NCBI GenBank assembly: GCA_010909165.1
Contig: MU008171.1
Span: forward strand, 930,001-994,000
DNA length: 64,000 nt
Source: Anthoceros angustus
Lineage: Eukaryota; Streptophyta; Anthocerotopsida; Anthocerotales; Anthocerotaceae
Direction: 5' to 3'
Shown here: piece by piece, positions 11,544-23,583 of the stretch
How positions within the stretch are numbered: position 1 is the first letter of the stretch
How the letters are laid out: every line of letters starts with the position of its first letter
Translations under genes and position numbers: made by a program
Notes under the pieces: generated by a model
The model's database searches: none
Told to the model about the DNA's origin: nothing
Seen by the model: the letters and a program-made list of their open reading frames with translations, nothing else

Positions 11544-14330
11544 TGTTGGTGGACTTCATAAAATAGCTTATTATTAGGGCACTCTTCACTAGGGCACCTA
11601 GGACTTAATAATTAATTTAGTCTTTAGGGCACTAAGTAGTTTCTTCTAGTAGTTATTTAATTGGTTAGTTGTTACAACCACTTATTGGTTACAACTACCT
11701 TGCCTACATAAAGGCATGTACTTTCTATTATGAATGTAATGCAACACATATTGCTAGAGCTTGTGTATGATTCTCATCATGGTATCGAGCACACTTGCTC
11801 TTTGTTTGCTGTGCATCCTCATGCATCTAAGTAGCTTATCTAGGAGACACTTTCTAATCTAGCATTTGCCTAGATGGATTGTGTTTATCCTAGAATTGCT
11901 ATCTTTGCATGCATTCTTTTATGCTAACATTTCTCTTCTAACAATGCTTTTATGCACTAATTCTTTGTCCTTCCTCCATGGATTTGTGTTCCTTAGAAGG
12001 AGAAGGCATAGAGTTAAGAAGAGAAGTAGTCTGCAAGACAACAAGAACAAATTAGGAGCCCAACACATAGAAGCAATAGAAGACAACAAGCTATAGAGGA
12101 GAGATAGAAACCTCCTCTTGTATAGCAAACTTCATTGCATCTATTTTAATTTCTAAACCGGATCAAGGGAAGTTTATCAAGCTAGCTAGGCGTGATTTGC
12201 TAGAAGTTTTAGTCCAATTCACGTCAAGGCATTAGAATTAGCTCTCCAACATATCCCAAATTTGAATCTGGTATTAGTACTCCTTTATCTTCTAGTCCGC
12301 AAGACAAAATAGCATAGAAACTCTTAGATTTCAAGAAATTGATCGTCAATTAGCAACTCTTAGAATCCAATCCTTTGATCTTAAGGGAGAATTATCTGAA
12401 TTAAGGACAAAATTGTCTATTCTCTCTAAGGTTGATAATGCGCAGAGATTCGAGAGCATGATATCATCATCCGAATCAGATTATGATGCAAGAGAAGAGT
12501 TTCGTGCGTACAATAGAGAAGATCAGAGGCTGTACCGGCGAGGCCTAGTCCTCTAAATCACCTACAATGGCTGGAGTGATCAATGATGAAGAACAAACTG
12601 TTCCTAATTCCCCATTGGGTAATGATAATGCTAACACTTCATTGCATTATCATTATGGTGACAGTTTCAAAGAGAAAGACAGATTCAATGGAAAGGATTA
12701 TGACATCTGGTCATTGAGAATGCGAGGAGCTTTGCGGCAAAGAGACCTTTGGGGCATCGTCGATGGATCAATTCCAAGGCCACACGCCCGATTTGAACGT
12801 GAACTTCAACCTTCACAGGGGCCTTGAGGCGAGAAGGCACAAGATTTATTGGTCGTGGACTTTCTCAACATATGGTGAGACATGTCGCACGCAAAGACCT
12901 CCAAGGATATGTGGACTCACCTTGCTCAATTATATTCATCTCGAGATGTAATGAGTATTGTTGCGCTTCACGTAACTTCCGCAACCTCTCAATGAAGGAG
13001 TCCGACACCATCGAACATCATGTTAATGCATTTCGATTGGCACGATCCCATTTGGAATCTTCAATCATGACCTATCTCGTAGATGGAGGCTTACGTCATT
13101 CTCTTATCTTCATTGCCACCTTCTTATAGGGCTTTCATTACAACTCAAAATGCAATGTCATAAAAGCTGCAGATGAAGATCCAAATGAAGAGCCGACATC
13201 GTGTTTCCGAACTTATTGGAGCATTGCTACAGGAGGAGGCAAGCGACGTCATCATCACTCCGAGCCAACAAGCGGTGATGTATTCACAAAGGGTAGAGGA
13301 AGAGGACGAGAGGCGAGGCCGAGGTTCTACTTTCCAACGACCCCATATCCGCACATACTTTCCATGATGGAGAGGCATCTTCTTCAACACCGCAAGAGGT
13401 AACAAGAAGATGGGATTATATGTAATTGGTGCGTAATCCCAAATCACATGGAAAAGGATTGTCGTAAGAAGAAGAATGGGAACCTCAAGGAGGCCCCAGA
13501 GCTAACATTGCAACAAGAAACAATCTTCCTCAACTCCAGCAGTGCTCACTGTTGCTTGGCTTCTTTCAAGCCCTCTAACACCTCATGGTACATAGACAGT
13601 GGAGCTACTTCACATATTTGCTACAATAGAGACTCCTTTGAGTCTTACTCGCCAGCCACAGGACACCAGTCTGTCCTCCGGAGATGATCACAACCTACCC
13701 ATAGCGGGTGTCGGTTCCGTTGTATTCAAGTGTGATTCAGGGCAGGTTCTTCACCTTCATCAAGTCCTCCATGTTCCTTCAATGTGCAAGAATCTAGTAT
13801 CAGCTGCAAGTCTTTGCCAAGAACACACTCTGCAGGTGATCCTTTATGCAGATAGTTGTCTTCTCTCTTACATAAGTGATAGAAACTATACAATCCGGCA
13901 CACTTTAGATGATGGTCTCTATAGATTGTCAAGACAAGTGGGAGCCACCCATTCGCTAATGTTGCCATTCCAAACCCTGACACCTACCCAAACCATGCTT
14001 TGGCATTGTCGCCTTGGTCATCCTAATAGTCAAAATTAATCCAAATGTCTAAGGGAGCTTTATATAGAACCCTTGCCTTGCAAAGGTTGAACACCTACCT
14101 TGGTGCGAATCTTGTGTCCTCACTAAGCGACATCAAAAGCGATCACCTTAGATTCCGTTGCAGAGGCACGGTGAATAGGCACAAGACGGAGAAGAGTCGC
14201 GTGCCACAAAGCACACCCACGAAATCCATTGTGATGCGGGTGGAAATAGGAGATGCCCACAACCTAAAGATGGCGGTGGCGTTCGAATCTCGAGCAAAAT
14301 GTTGAGCGAGTTGATGCGAATCTTGGTGAA
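11544..14330 (+). mobile_element. Copia element E: 5' LTR, gag, protease, integrase start
   Basis: The LTR at 11,544-11,779 (TGTTGGTGG...TCTCATCA) is followed at once by TGGTATCGAGC, a near-match to the tRNA-Met primer site. Gag begins at ATG 12,567 (MAGVINDEEQ; KDRFNGKDYDIWSLRM is the typical Copia gag start) and is frameshifted after about 85 codons. A zinc knuckle CNWCVIPNHMEKDC lies at about 13,416-13,457. The protease block is WYIDSGATSHICY near 13,585-13,625. The GAG-pre-integrase block LWHCRLGHPNSQ is near 14,000-14,035, and CESCVLTKRHQKRS, the start of the integrase zinc region, near 14,110-14,150. Similarity is then lost and the 30-bp minisatellite follows. No RT or 3' LTR was found, so the element is truncated. 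Confidence 0.85.
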
Positions 14331-14419
14331 GCACTTGAGAATCGGAAGAACTCTCTCCATCGCAAGGTAAGCTTCTTTTGTTCAACACGCCACCGATCGA
14401 TTCCGAAGTGAAGATCTCA

Positions 14420-14830
14420 AACTCGGGCTCCAAGTTGTTTTGAAGATCTCGAACTGGGCTCCAAGTTGTTTTGAAGATCTCAAACTCGGCTGTTGGTTTG
14501 AAGATCTCGAACTCGCTGTAGGTTTTGAAGATCTCAAACTTTGGACTCAGTTTTGAAGATCTCGACTGGACTCGGGTTTTGAAGATCTCGAACTGGACTC
14601 GGGTTTTGAAGATCTCGAACTCGGCCTCGGGTTTTGAAGATCTCGAACTCTGGCCTCCAGGTTTTGAAGATCTCGAACTCTGGCCTCCAGGTTTTGAAGA
14701 TCTCGAACTCTGGCCTTCAGGTTTTCAAGATCTTGAACTCTGGCCTCCGGGTTTTGAAGATCTTGAACTCTGGCCTCCACGTTTTGAAGATCTCGAACTC
14801 TGGCCTCCAGGTTTTGAAGTTCTCAAACTC
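14420..14830. repeat. 30-bp minisatellite with an AGATCT in almost every unit
   Basis: About 13 units of roughly 30 bp follow the pattern TTTTGAAGATCTCGAACTC plus a variable TGGCCTCCAGG part. Left-hand units are more diverged and vary in length; units from about 14,600 to 14,820 are nearly identical and keep a 10-codon period (repeating FEDLELWP on the plus strand). Nearly every unit contains the palindrome AGATCT. Confidence 0.9.
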
Positions 14831-14839
14831 TCACAAGGG

Positions 14840-15429
14840 CGCAGATTGAACTCTAATTGGCTGAAAATTGGAGGGGACAGGTAGAATTGCCTTCAAAATT
14901 GTTGTCACCTCCCTGAGAGGAAAAATGTTGACGTTGTCGGGTTGCAGGCTTGGGTGCAGGAGGAGGGACTCGTGAAGAGTCGGAATGTCATTTCTCCACT
15001 GGTGATGAACAGTAGAAGTAAGCAGTAGTTTTATCTGCCCTGCGAATTGCTGTCCTGAGCAAGTTGGCTTCCAAGCGTGCAGACATCTCGGCATTTTTAG
15101 ATGTAGGCTTCTCAGTGCAGAGGAGTTGTGTCATTATCGGTTGAGTAGCGGAAACATGACATCCGTGTACAAGCAAAAGAGCCCTAATGTGAAACCTCTC
15201 TAGGCCCTTATGCGAGATGACATAAGGATGGAATTCAAGCATCGAGCATCCGGGCATCGTGTCCGATGCTTTGATACCATGTAACGAGAGCGCAAGGCAC
15301 TAAGGCGCTTGGAAAGCACGAGCGCTTATGGTAGAGCGAAGCACTGTGTTTGGGGAAAGGTTAAGTGTACAAGTTGGAGTCTTCTTGTTGCTCTCGTCGT
15401 GGGCCCTTTTGGAAATGGGGACCGATGAC
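14840..15429 (-). mobile_element. Leader of another minus-strand LTR element
   Basis: On the minus strand TGGTATCAAAGC (15,279-15,268) resembles a tRNA-Met primer-binding site, so the sequence to its left would be an untranslated leader and the sequence to its right (about 15,281-15,420) an LTR end. I found no gag in the leader. The call rests on the primer-site motif only. Confidence 0.4.
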
Positions 15430-17694
15430 TCTTGCCTAGTGAACAGGCCTCACAAATGCCAAAAAATCTTCAATCCTGGTGAGTGGAATGCTTGCAGCTG
15501 CCTGGGTTTTTAACATGTCCTTCATCCGCTGAGTGTGCATATGGCCAAGGCGGGCATGCCACAAGTAAGACTCACTCGTGCTTGTGGCTGTAGATAGGGA
15601 GGAAGGCTGGGCAGCCGGAGAAGTTGTGACATTCAGGTGATAGAGGTCGTCGTCTTTCAAGTCCCCTGTGGCTATTAGATCTCCTTGTAAAGTCTCAATA
15701 ATGCAGTGACCTCCACCAAAGCACACATAACAGCGGATTGATCAACCTTCGGATGAAAATAGGTTCTTCGCTGGTACCAGAAAGACGTCGATATTTGTAG
15801 GGTAGCATTAGGCTTGACATGCGGTCTGATTCCGTGACACGAAATGGTGTGTTTAGTATCGTCCCCAAAGTGAAATGGGGAGGTGTGGTGGGGTTGACTT
15901 GGCTAAAATATTCACGATGTGGTGTCATGTCTTTGGGATGCCCCGAATCTATGTACCAGTGTGTTGTCCGTGTCTTTGAAGACATGAAGCTACGGTGAAG
16001 GTGGAGGGCTGGTCGGACCGGTGGTGGCTCACTTGTGTGAGAAAGGCCCTTGAGTGTCGCTTCATAGTGAGGCGAGTTGCCACTGATTGCCTTGGGTTGG
16101 GCACTAATCGTTTCTGCATTCTTCGTAGGTGTGACCGGGATTTCGTATCCACATATTGGTTTCCATGAAGGATTATAAGCTCCATGTCCTCTATTGCTGG
16201 GGTAAGTGCCGCCTCGTGTCTTGCCTCTAAAGTTGTTGCGGCCTCGCCTGGATCGCGTCACTGTGAAAAATGCTCTTGATGAAGATTCCCACTGTAAATG
16301 GTGCGTAGTTTCCTTCTAGCCTCTTGATCATTTGATAACCTTGTTGTGATGAGAGGTTGTCGCCTTGTAGGGATTGGACGACCCATGACTCGGCAAGGTG
16401 GACAAGAGAAAGAGAGAGATCTTCTTGGATGACGGCTGGCGTCAGAACTTTGTCATCCAGCTCCTAAAGTGCATGGTATGTTGATCCACAGTGGGTCTCG
16501 GACATTGAAGTCCAGAAGAAATTTTTAATAGTGTGCAGTGTGCATAATGTACTGTTGAGGCATATATGTCGTGCATTGTTTCCAAGCTTGTGCGGTCTCT
16601 ACACCGATTTCTTTGGGCGTTCCACGACCTCATGGATTGCATGAGGATGTTTTTAACTGTTGGTTTTATCTTCCCTCCTCTTTCTCTACTGCGGGTGGAT
16701 GCTGGTTGTGCTTTGGACGGAGGGTTTCCAACGCCACCAACGTGGCCCATAGCTTCGTTCTTTCAAAATTCTGTCACGAAATTTCCAAGCAGTGAAATTG
16801 TCTTGTTGGCCGGCGGTCCTCTTCGACAGTGATGGAGGATGTGGCCATTGTGGTAAGTGCTATAGATTGGCTGCTTAGAGGGTGATAGCGTGTGCCTAAG
16901 TAGACATGTGGTTTCTACTTGGAGGTGAGTAGAATTTTATAAAATGCAAGTGGTATTGGGAGCATTGGCCTCTAAGTGCTGCGGTTTGAATGATGTTGTT
17001 TTGAAATTCTCCAATTTCGGTGTTGGAGGCAAGATGTAGAGGTTGTCGGTGAGCTGGCACTTTGAGGAGGCGGTTTTATGCGGAGGTTTTGTAGGTGCAT
17101 ATTATGGATTCCTTAACTTGTCTTTGGATCAATTGGGGTGTGCCGTCAATCGTAGTTGTAAAAGCACGATCATTGTGTGTTGTTTGGTACCTTTTATTGT
17201 GTGTAGAGAAAGAGAGGTGTACGTATGCCCAATCATAGTCACGTGGGTCAACAAAGCCTCTCAAGTATAGTTCTTCAGCAATTACAAGAAGCACGGGCGG
17301 TCCGGATCCGGGCATAGTGCCATAGGTTTCCTTCTGCTTCCTTGGTGGCGCTGCTCTATGGCTTCTTTGAATTTCGAGGTTTGAGCAATTCTATTTGCTC
17401 TTGAACATCTGTTGCCTCTGCGTAAGCCCGGCATGCTTATAGATATTTATGTCTCATTGTTATGTGCTGTAGATATCGGGTGCGGTGGCGCCTGCTCGAT
17501 ACCATGTGAAGGTCGCATATGGACCGGGATCGATTGTTCAAGAATGGATTGAATAATAAGCATGGCGAGCGAAGTGCTCAAATACACAAGGGCTGTGCCC
17601 AAGCGTCATGTGTTGTAACCGTCACGTGACGTTTCGTTATGTGCCTATTAAGTTACGCTTTATGTGAATCGTGCCTAAGGGTTAGGGTGCTACA
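15430..17694 (-). mobile_element. Copia element A: 5' LTR to integrase start, truncated
   Basis: The 5' LTR lies at 17,694-17,505 (TG...CA on the plus strand), with primer site TGGTATCGAGC next to it. Gag starts at 16,848 (MATSSITVEEDRRPT). An Arg/Gly-rich stretch (SRRGRNNFRGKTRGG, near 16,255) and the remains of a zinc knuckle follow. The protease block WYIDSG is near 15,955, and the GAG-pre-integrase block LWHARLGHMHTQRM near 15,570. The gene is frameshifted and stops near 15,430. The same family continues at the right end of the window (MATSSISLSKEDRFDG at 62,850). The gag start marks one boundary of the 12-kb tandem duplication. Confidence 0.8.
17505..17694 (-). repeat. 5' LTR of Copia element A (first copy)
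   Basis: A 190-bp TG...CA segment (TGTGAAGGTC...GGTGCTACA on the plus strand) with a primer-binding site beside it. It recurs at 29,495-29,680 in the second duplicated unit. Confidence 0.75.
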
Positions 17695-18125
17695 TCGTTA
17701 ACACGGCACCAGGCGCCATTTCTTTAATTGGCAAGTTGAATGTGTGTAGTTCTACCGATCTTGTCTCTCAAATTGCACGTCGCTATGGGCATGCCCTCCA
17801 ATCCACGCGCTTGTAGGCGGACTCTTGGTTTCGAGACAAGGAAGTGCTAGCTTTTGATGTGGAGTTTGTGGCGTCTCGGAGGCGAGCTTCCAAGCATTTG
17901 AGCAAGGATGGGAAAGATGATGACACCTCGCAACTGCGAAGCACGGATTTCAAGGCGAGGCAGCAGGCGGTGAAGTGGCACCGCTGGAGCGACGGGGAGG
18001 TTCCGGCCTGGATCCCACCACTCCGTGATGCATCACAGTGCGATGGATCCATTGGCGGGATTGAGAACAGCAGCGGGTCTCTGTGCTCACGCAAATTCCA
18101 TCTACGATCTTGAGGCGTGGAAGTG
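17695..18125 (+). pseudogene. SGNH-like esterase gene, left fragment (first copy)
   Basis: Coding-like plus-strand sequence reads DSWFRDKEVLAFDVEFVASR and, before the LTR, KFRIYDLEAWKC (clearer in the second copy). The sequence ends with AAGTG at 18,121-18,125, the target-site duplication of Copia B; the matching right part of the exon starts at 44,642. The function is inferred from the right fragment, which carries the GDSN-like and DGGH-like blocks. The upstream limit is the LTR of Copia A, so the gene was hit by at least two retrotransposons. Confidence 0.5.
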
Positions 18126-18353
18126 TATTGGGATTTACATTACGTAATCATGCGGTTGAAGCATGTTACAAATGTAGTTCGGTAGTTAGCATTTCCGATT
18201 AGAACGATTAGAACGATTACCACTCCATGCTATTTAAGAACACGATGTTACCTTACTTGATAATCAATGACAAATCTTCTTCAGCAGATTCTATCTCTCT
18301 TGCCATCTCCTTGATCCACGGATAGCATAATGCATCTATCGCTAATAGCATTA
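18126..18353 (+). repeat. 5' LTR of Copia element B (first copy)
   Basis: It aligns over its length with 30,106-30,333 and 44,412-44,641. Relative to the 3' LTR, three CAG triplets in the repeated GTTAGAA region read CGA here. Confidence 0.85.
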
Positions 18354-18433
18354 TGGTATCGAGCCCGATCGATTTTGGATGTTGATCGCGAGGCAGCGGT
18401 GCGTACAAGTGAGTGGCATCATTCGCGAGGAAA

Positions 18434-18908
18434 ATGGCGAAGAGAAAAGGCGTGGTCTCATCCTCGCCGCCCTCTCTTAATGATTGTCAAGCTGAAGAGC
18501 GATTGGGCGCTCCACATCACGACTAACAAGATTGAGAGAGTCCACTCCTTGCTCAATGATAATGACCTCGAGCTCCCGGAGTAATTGTTTGGGCGGCAGA
18601 AGATTTCTCAAGGATCGGAAGGCTGCCGATTGACACAAGCAAACCCCAAGAAGGCGACTGACTTCGACCGTCTTCAACTCGAACTCCGAAGCGCCAAATG
18701 CTCGATCGACTTGATCAAGAAAATATGCGGAAGCCTCCAGTTCTTGACATCATCTGCCGCAACTTCATCCGAAGACTCTTCAATCCACGGTGCTTCCGGG
18801 GAAGCTCTTCTCATTAAGGCGGACATTACTCAAGCTTATGCAAGATGTCTCGAGACTCAGTTCGAGAGGATGAAGTGTATGATCTTTCCTTTCTGTTTGA
18901 GCCTGTAG
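18434..18908 (+). CDS. Possible small plus-strand cargo gene, unrecognised
   Basis: After the primer site an ATG at 18,434 opens MAKRKGVVSSSPPSLNDCQAEER. Further on, an open frame (18,585-18,908) reads LTQANPKKATDFDRLQLELR, then ALLIKADITQAYARCLETQF. The second unit preserves related sequence at about 30,409-30,875 with different breaks. I recognise no domain. It could be the 5' part of a cargo gene, or a diverged gag leader. Frames need at least one shift to join, and no catalytic motif is visible. Confidence 0.25.
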
Positions 18909-18954
18909 AGTACTCACAGGTGGGATTTTTCTCCTGCAGCCCTCTTGTATAGAA

Positions 18955-21900
18955 CTAGTCGGTTTTCTTCAACCGTCTTGCGACCATGGCAAATCCAAAC
19001 AAAGTCCGCGCAATATCGGATTCTTGAAAGCCTCTTTTGCGCTTTGGGCGGAGGTTGCCACCCTTTCTCATATCATGCAAAACACGTGTTTTTAAAAGAG
19101 ATGTGAATGGCGAGTTCCACTTAGAACAATGTAAGTAAAATAGAGGTTTTTCCATGTATGCACACTTTTGTTTGATCGTGGTCTCGTCCAGACTTACTCT
19201 GGGAAAGGGCAGTGGCACTATGGGTCCAAAAACGTAATATGCATTCAAATCAAAGTCGGGCATTTTCCACGAAGAGTCAAAAGCAGAATTATACGGTCAA
19301 CCTGACGAGCCCCTCATCTACAAGTCACAGCTACCCAAAGGGTCATCTACTTCAACCAAATTGAGCTCCGAATCGCACCGTTTCTACATTTTCCAAATCA
19401 CGCCTTTGTGTCACCAAAGTCATCACCTTCAACTGCAAAGCGAGCGTCTATGCTGCGGTGGTAGTGTGCCGTTTTCATCCCATATTGTCAATGCCGGTTG
19501 GTCTTCAACGGCGGTCGTCACACGTCTGGAGTCCTTCATTCGACCCTTCTTTCCAAGCAAGCTATACACTTGCATTTTCCTGTCAATGCCTCTGCACAGA
19601 TCTCCTTTGCCCAAAACTTGCGGGCCCTGCTCTGTTGTTATTTCTTGAACTCGTCCGGCCGCTCCAACCGTTCACTCGTTGTGACATATACATTGAGCAT
19701 CGTGCGTCTTTGTCAATAGCCTGGCGTTCCTTTTCCGTTGAATCCGGCCACCAAAATGATCCCGATCACGCACGGCGTCAACAATCCGATCGTCTTCGTT
19801 GGAGAACATGTTCACCAACATGCCTAATAAGCCCACGGGTTTACGATATGGCGTCGACCATCTTATCACCGATGTGGTAAATCGACTTCTTCACCACGGT
19901 CCATGTCGGATAACTCTTGGAGCACTTTGATGTCTTTGCGGAAAGAGGAGCTTTTCCGACATTGGACTCATCTTCACTGCGCTTCCCACATCAAATATTC
20001 CACTTTTGTTTCAACAGCACTGTTGGGTGGGATGTTGGTTTTCTCCCATACCGAGTTTGTATGACTCCTTTCACGCACCAAGACCTCAAAGCCTCCACGG
20101 CTTGAATCACCCCATCCACCCCATGCATAAGAATTATCCACACACATCGTGGTCTTCTCGTTGAAAGAGCTGATGATCTCTTTCAATTCTTCTTCAACGA
20201 AAGCCTTGTCATTCTCATGCCTGTAAACCTCGAGGGAGGTCGCAGAAAAGAAGAGTATACCTCCTCGGTGGCAAAAATCCTTTCATATCCAAAATGTCTC
20301 GATGCACCACGATATGCCACTTTGTCCAAGACCGGGCACTCTAACGCTCGACCATCCATGTCCTTGTCGGCCATTTGTTTTCGCTCTTCTTCCATCCGTT
20401 TCGATTCGCGCTATAAACAAAATCTTGGAAAGGTTTTGGCGGGCTTTCAAATCCTCAATGTCTCCGGTTTACGCAAGCAGCGGTGGTGGTCGAAACTCAT
20501 TGGAGTGGAGTCGCGGTCGGCGCACTTGTGTCGCCGGCGCGCTCCACCAGTGGATGGCGCAAAGTCGCGGTCGGCCAGGCGCCGGCAGTGCGCGGTCAGC
20601 GGCGCCTCCGGTCGCGGTGGCCCGGCACTCCCTCGTTGCGCCACGGGACAAACAAGAGAGTCGCGGTCGGCGGCGCACTAATCGGTGACTCCTAACGAAT
20701 ACACTCACTTACCACTTCGCAAAATGTTTGAAACCGCCAATTCCTTGGCCTCGGTATGTTTGGGAAGCTGTTTGGCGACTTGAGGTGGCACACTTCATAG
20801 CCTTCGAAGGCATGCTCGATAAGGTTAATCTTCTTCCTGTTGCCAACATCGTATCCATATCTTTTAGCGGTTTCCTTGGATGACCTTCGGGTCCTGCTAT
20901 CAACATCTCTTCACCTTCTCGTCCTTGGGACTCCTTGGAATGCTCTCCATGCCCTTAGAGCATTGGAGCCGGACGAGGGGGATTAGAAGGGCCCACTGTT
21001 GTAGTTGGGTCTTGTGGCTTCCGTTTGCTTTCGCCTTGTCACTGCCTCACCTGCTCGGGAGTTCGCACTTCTCCCACATCTGGAAAATGGTGTCCACGTT
21101 CTCCCACAATTTACCCACCGCCTCGCAATCCTCAGCAGTCTTCCATCCACCATCTTACATACATAATCGTGTCCTTGGGTTTCCAGCCTCCTCCGGCATC
21201 CCCAACTTGTACACATTGAACTTCCCGCAGTGGTTTTCCATCGGGTGTGTCCGGTGCCAAATCTCAAGCTCATCATGTATGTAGCGTACTTGTTCAATAA
21301 AACCAAGCTTCTTCCTCTTATGCATACACATTGTGATCAAGCCAAGACCGCATTTCTTCCTCTCAAGCACATATACATGGCCTCGAGCCATTGAAATTTA
21401 TCTTCCGGATACATTTGACGGTGTCGCATGGCGGCATAGCAATGGTTCCCTCCGGCACCCCTAGGGTGTAATCTTTGAGCTCGATCTCCTCGTGCATCTT
21501 CTTTCTTCAAGCATCTTTGGATCAATCATGCACAAAAGTGGGAGCGTCCCTTCCTTCAGGACATGCGCATCATCGAACAAGGCACTTCATCCATGCCTCA
21601 TCCACCTTCCTTATCGAGCATCTGCGTTAGAAATGAAGCGGGGCGTAATGTACCGATATGTGAATGTCGAATGTTGTGGTTTGCACCCGCTTCTTGTAGG
21701 CCCGAAGTAACCATCTCCGATAGTCATCCTCCTGCGAAAGGAGCTCCATCGTTCGGCATCGTGGTATTTGTCAAGACAGCTTCCTCTTACGCATGCTTCC
21801 TCGACTTCCTTGATTTTTTCCGCCCTCTACCCACCTCTTCTCCATCACCAGCCTGAGATCTTGCCTTCCTCTTTCGCTTGATTGGTGTGCTCTCTGCATG

Positions 21901-23200
21901 GAAATCAAAACAAGATGCTTCAATTCTTACATGCGTTCGAATTGCGGAGGCGGGAGTAGGAGCATTCTTACCAGCCATTCGCCTTCTCATCTTCACTGGA
22001 GACCTGGACAGGTTGCGGATTCCCTTCTTCTTCTTTCACAGTGCGCGGCTGCAGAGTCCTTCTTCGGACGAGGAGGTCACCTCCTCCTCAAAAGCCTCAG
22101 TTCAAGACCCACGAGGCTGGACATGTTGCGAGCCATGGGCGGCCTCGTCGAGCTCGCCTCCGCGGACCACGAGGCGAGGCGCTCCTCCTCTTCCGGAGCT
22201 CGGCTCGGCACGGAACCTCGTCCTCCTCCATCTCCGGTTGCATAATCCGGGCATCGTTCTGCACACACAACCGGCCCGCTGATAGCGGCGTGCACCGCAC
22301 CGCCTCGCCCGATCACCAGCGTCGATCACTACACCTCTGTTCTTCAGCACCTTCGGCGAGTAGAACGCGGCAAAATTGTTCTCCCCCATTCATTTTAAAG
22401 AGGAAAACAATGAGTATACGGCGAAACCCTAAGCGAAAATGGGAAGTGATACATGGTGACATACAAGACTTACATCTTGAACACTTTTGGAATCACATAG
22501 GCCGATTTCAACTGGCTCTGTGACGAGGCATTATCTTGGCAGCATCCATTATCGGGAGATGTGTGTTGATGTCATCGTTTATGTGCAAATGAGGTTTCTT
22601 GGTGACCAAAAGCGTATGTGCATATCTTCGCCCATTCGTCCTTGTGCACATAGAATCCATCCGACTCTTGCAGGAATCCCCTCAATACCATTGTAACCGT
22701 TAATCCATAAGGCCGAGTGGAATCCAAGGCGGACTGGATCTTGGTTCTTCTTACAACAACGCTCCACTCTTATGCATGTTGTACCGCGGAAGAGAATCAC
22801 GGAGCTTTTTCAGCTGCTCCACAAAGTTAAAAGCATGAGGAATCGCGGTGCATTTCCACCGAGGTTGGTGCTCCCTCGGCCATCAATGTCTTCATATCCT
22901 CTCCGTTGAGTACCCTTTGAGGTGGACGTCCGGACACTACCATGAGAGGATTCTCTCAATTGCATAATAGCGGGTGGGGTTCTGTTACCACATTCGGGGA
23001 TCGCATCCCCTCATCCGGTCTGCGCCCTTGCGATCCTGCTGCTCTTGCACGCGCATTTTTCGCCTTCACGATGCGTGGCGGGCCTCCAACGCGGGGTCGA
23101 TCTGCATGCTTATTGCTCCGTGGCGTCCTCGCGATCACCATCCGCAATCTTCAAAACCTCTGCGGGAAGTTGGCGGGAGGAAGTAAGTCGTGTCCGGACT
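18955..23200 (-). pseudogene. Minus-strand cargo gene with methyltransferase-like motif (first copy)
   Basis: Minus-strand frames look protein-like over about 4.2 kb but shift often. From the N-terminal side: a basic, nuclear-signal-like tract (PIKRKRKARSQ, RGRKKSRKSRKHA, about 21,890-21,790); HDELEIWHRTHPMENHCGKF (about 21,270-21,215); ENVDTIFQMWEKCELP (about 21,100-21,050); VAYRGASRHFGYERIFATEE (about 20,320-20,260); NSYAWGGWGD (about 20,140-20,110). Then KPVGLLGMLVNMFS followed by DDRIVDA (about 19,840-19,780) resembles the KPxxLLxxLIxxFSxxGDxVLDPF segment of N4/N6 amino-methyltransferases. The C-terminus reads ESDIARTLFGFAMVARRLKK and stops near 18,955. The Gly-rich SAM loop and a DPPY box are not readable, so methylation activity is only a suggestion. 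Confidence 0.35.
20440..20690. repeat. GC-rich GTCGCGGTCGGC minisatellite, in minus cargo gene (first copy)
   Basis: Units near 20,510, 20,568 and 20,657 contain GTCGCGGTCGGC followed by variants of CGGCGCC. The tract is much richer in G+C than the sequence around it and interrupts the protein-like frames of the minus-strand cargo gene. The counterpart in the second unit is at 32,460-32,690. Confidence 0.75.
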
Positions 23201-23583
23201 CTCGAACTCTTGATGAAAAGGAGAGGCTCGAGCTTACGTGGAAATGAAATATGGATGTTTGAACGCATCAACGGGATTACGATAAAGCCTTAACACACGC
23301 TAGTTACGCTAAAGCGGCTCAAGTAGTAGGTTTCAACACATCATCATTTAACCTCAAATGCCTAAAATAGGCCCATTACAAATTCGATGCATCCACCTCA
23401 TCTTATTTCTAAGCCGTCATGCACTCTCATTCAAGGTCCATCGATTCATCTGTCCATCCTCCAGTCCATCGCGCATTAAATCATATAAATCATCCAACAC
23501 CACGTACCACCTTATGTCACATGTCTATAATTGTGGGTGTGACTTTGATCTTGATTCAAAGTGCGTTCTTCCCTCGCATGCAG

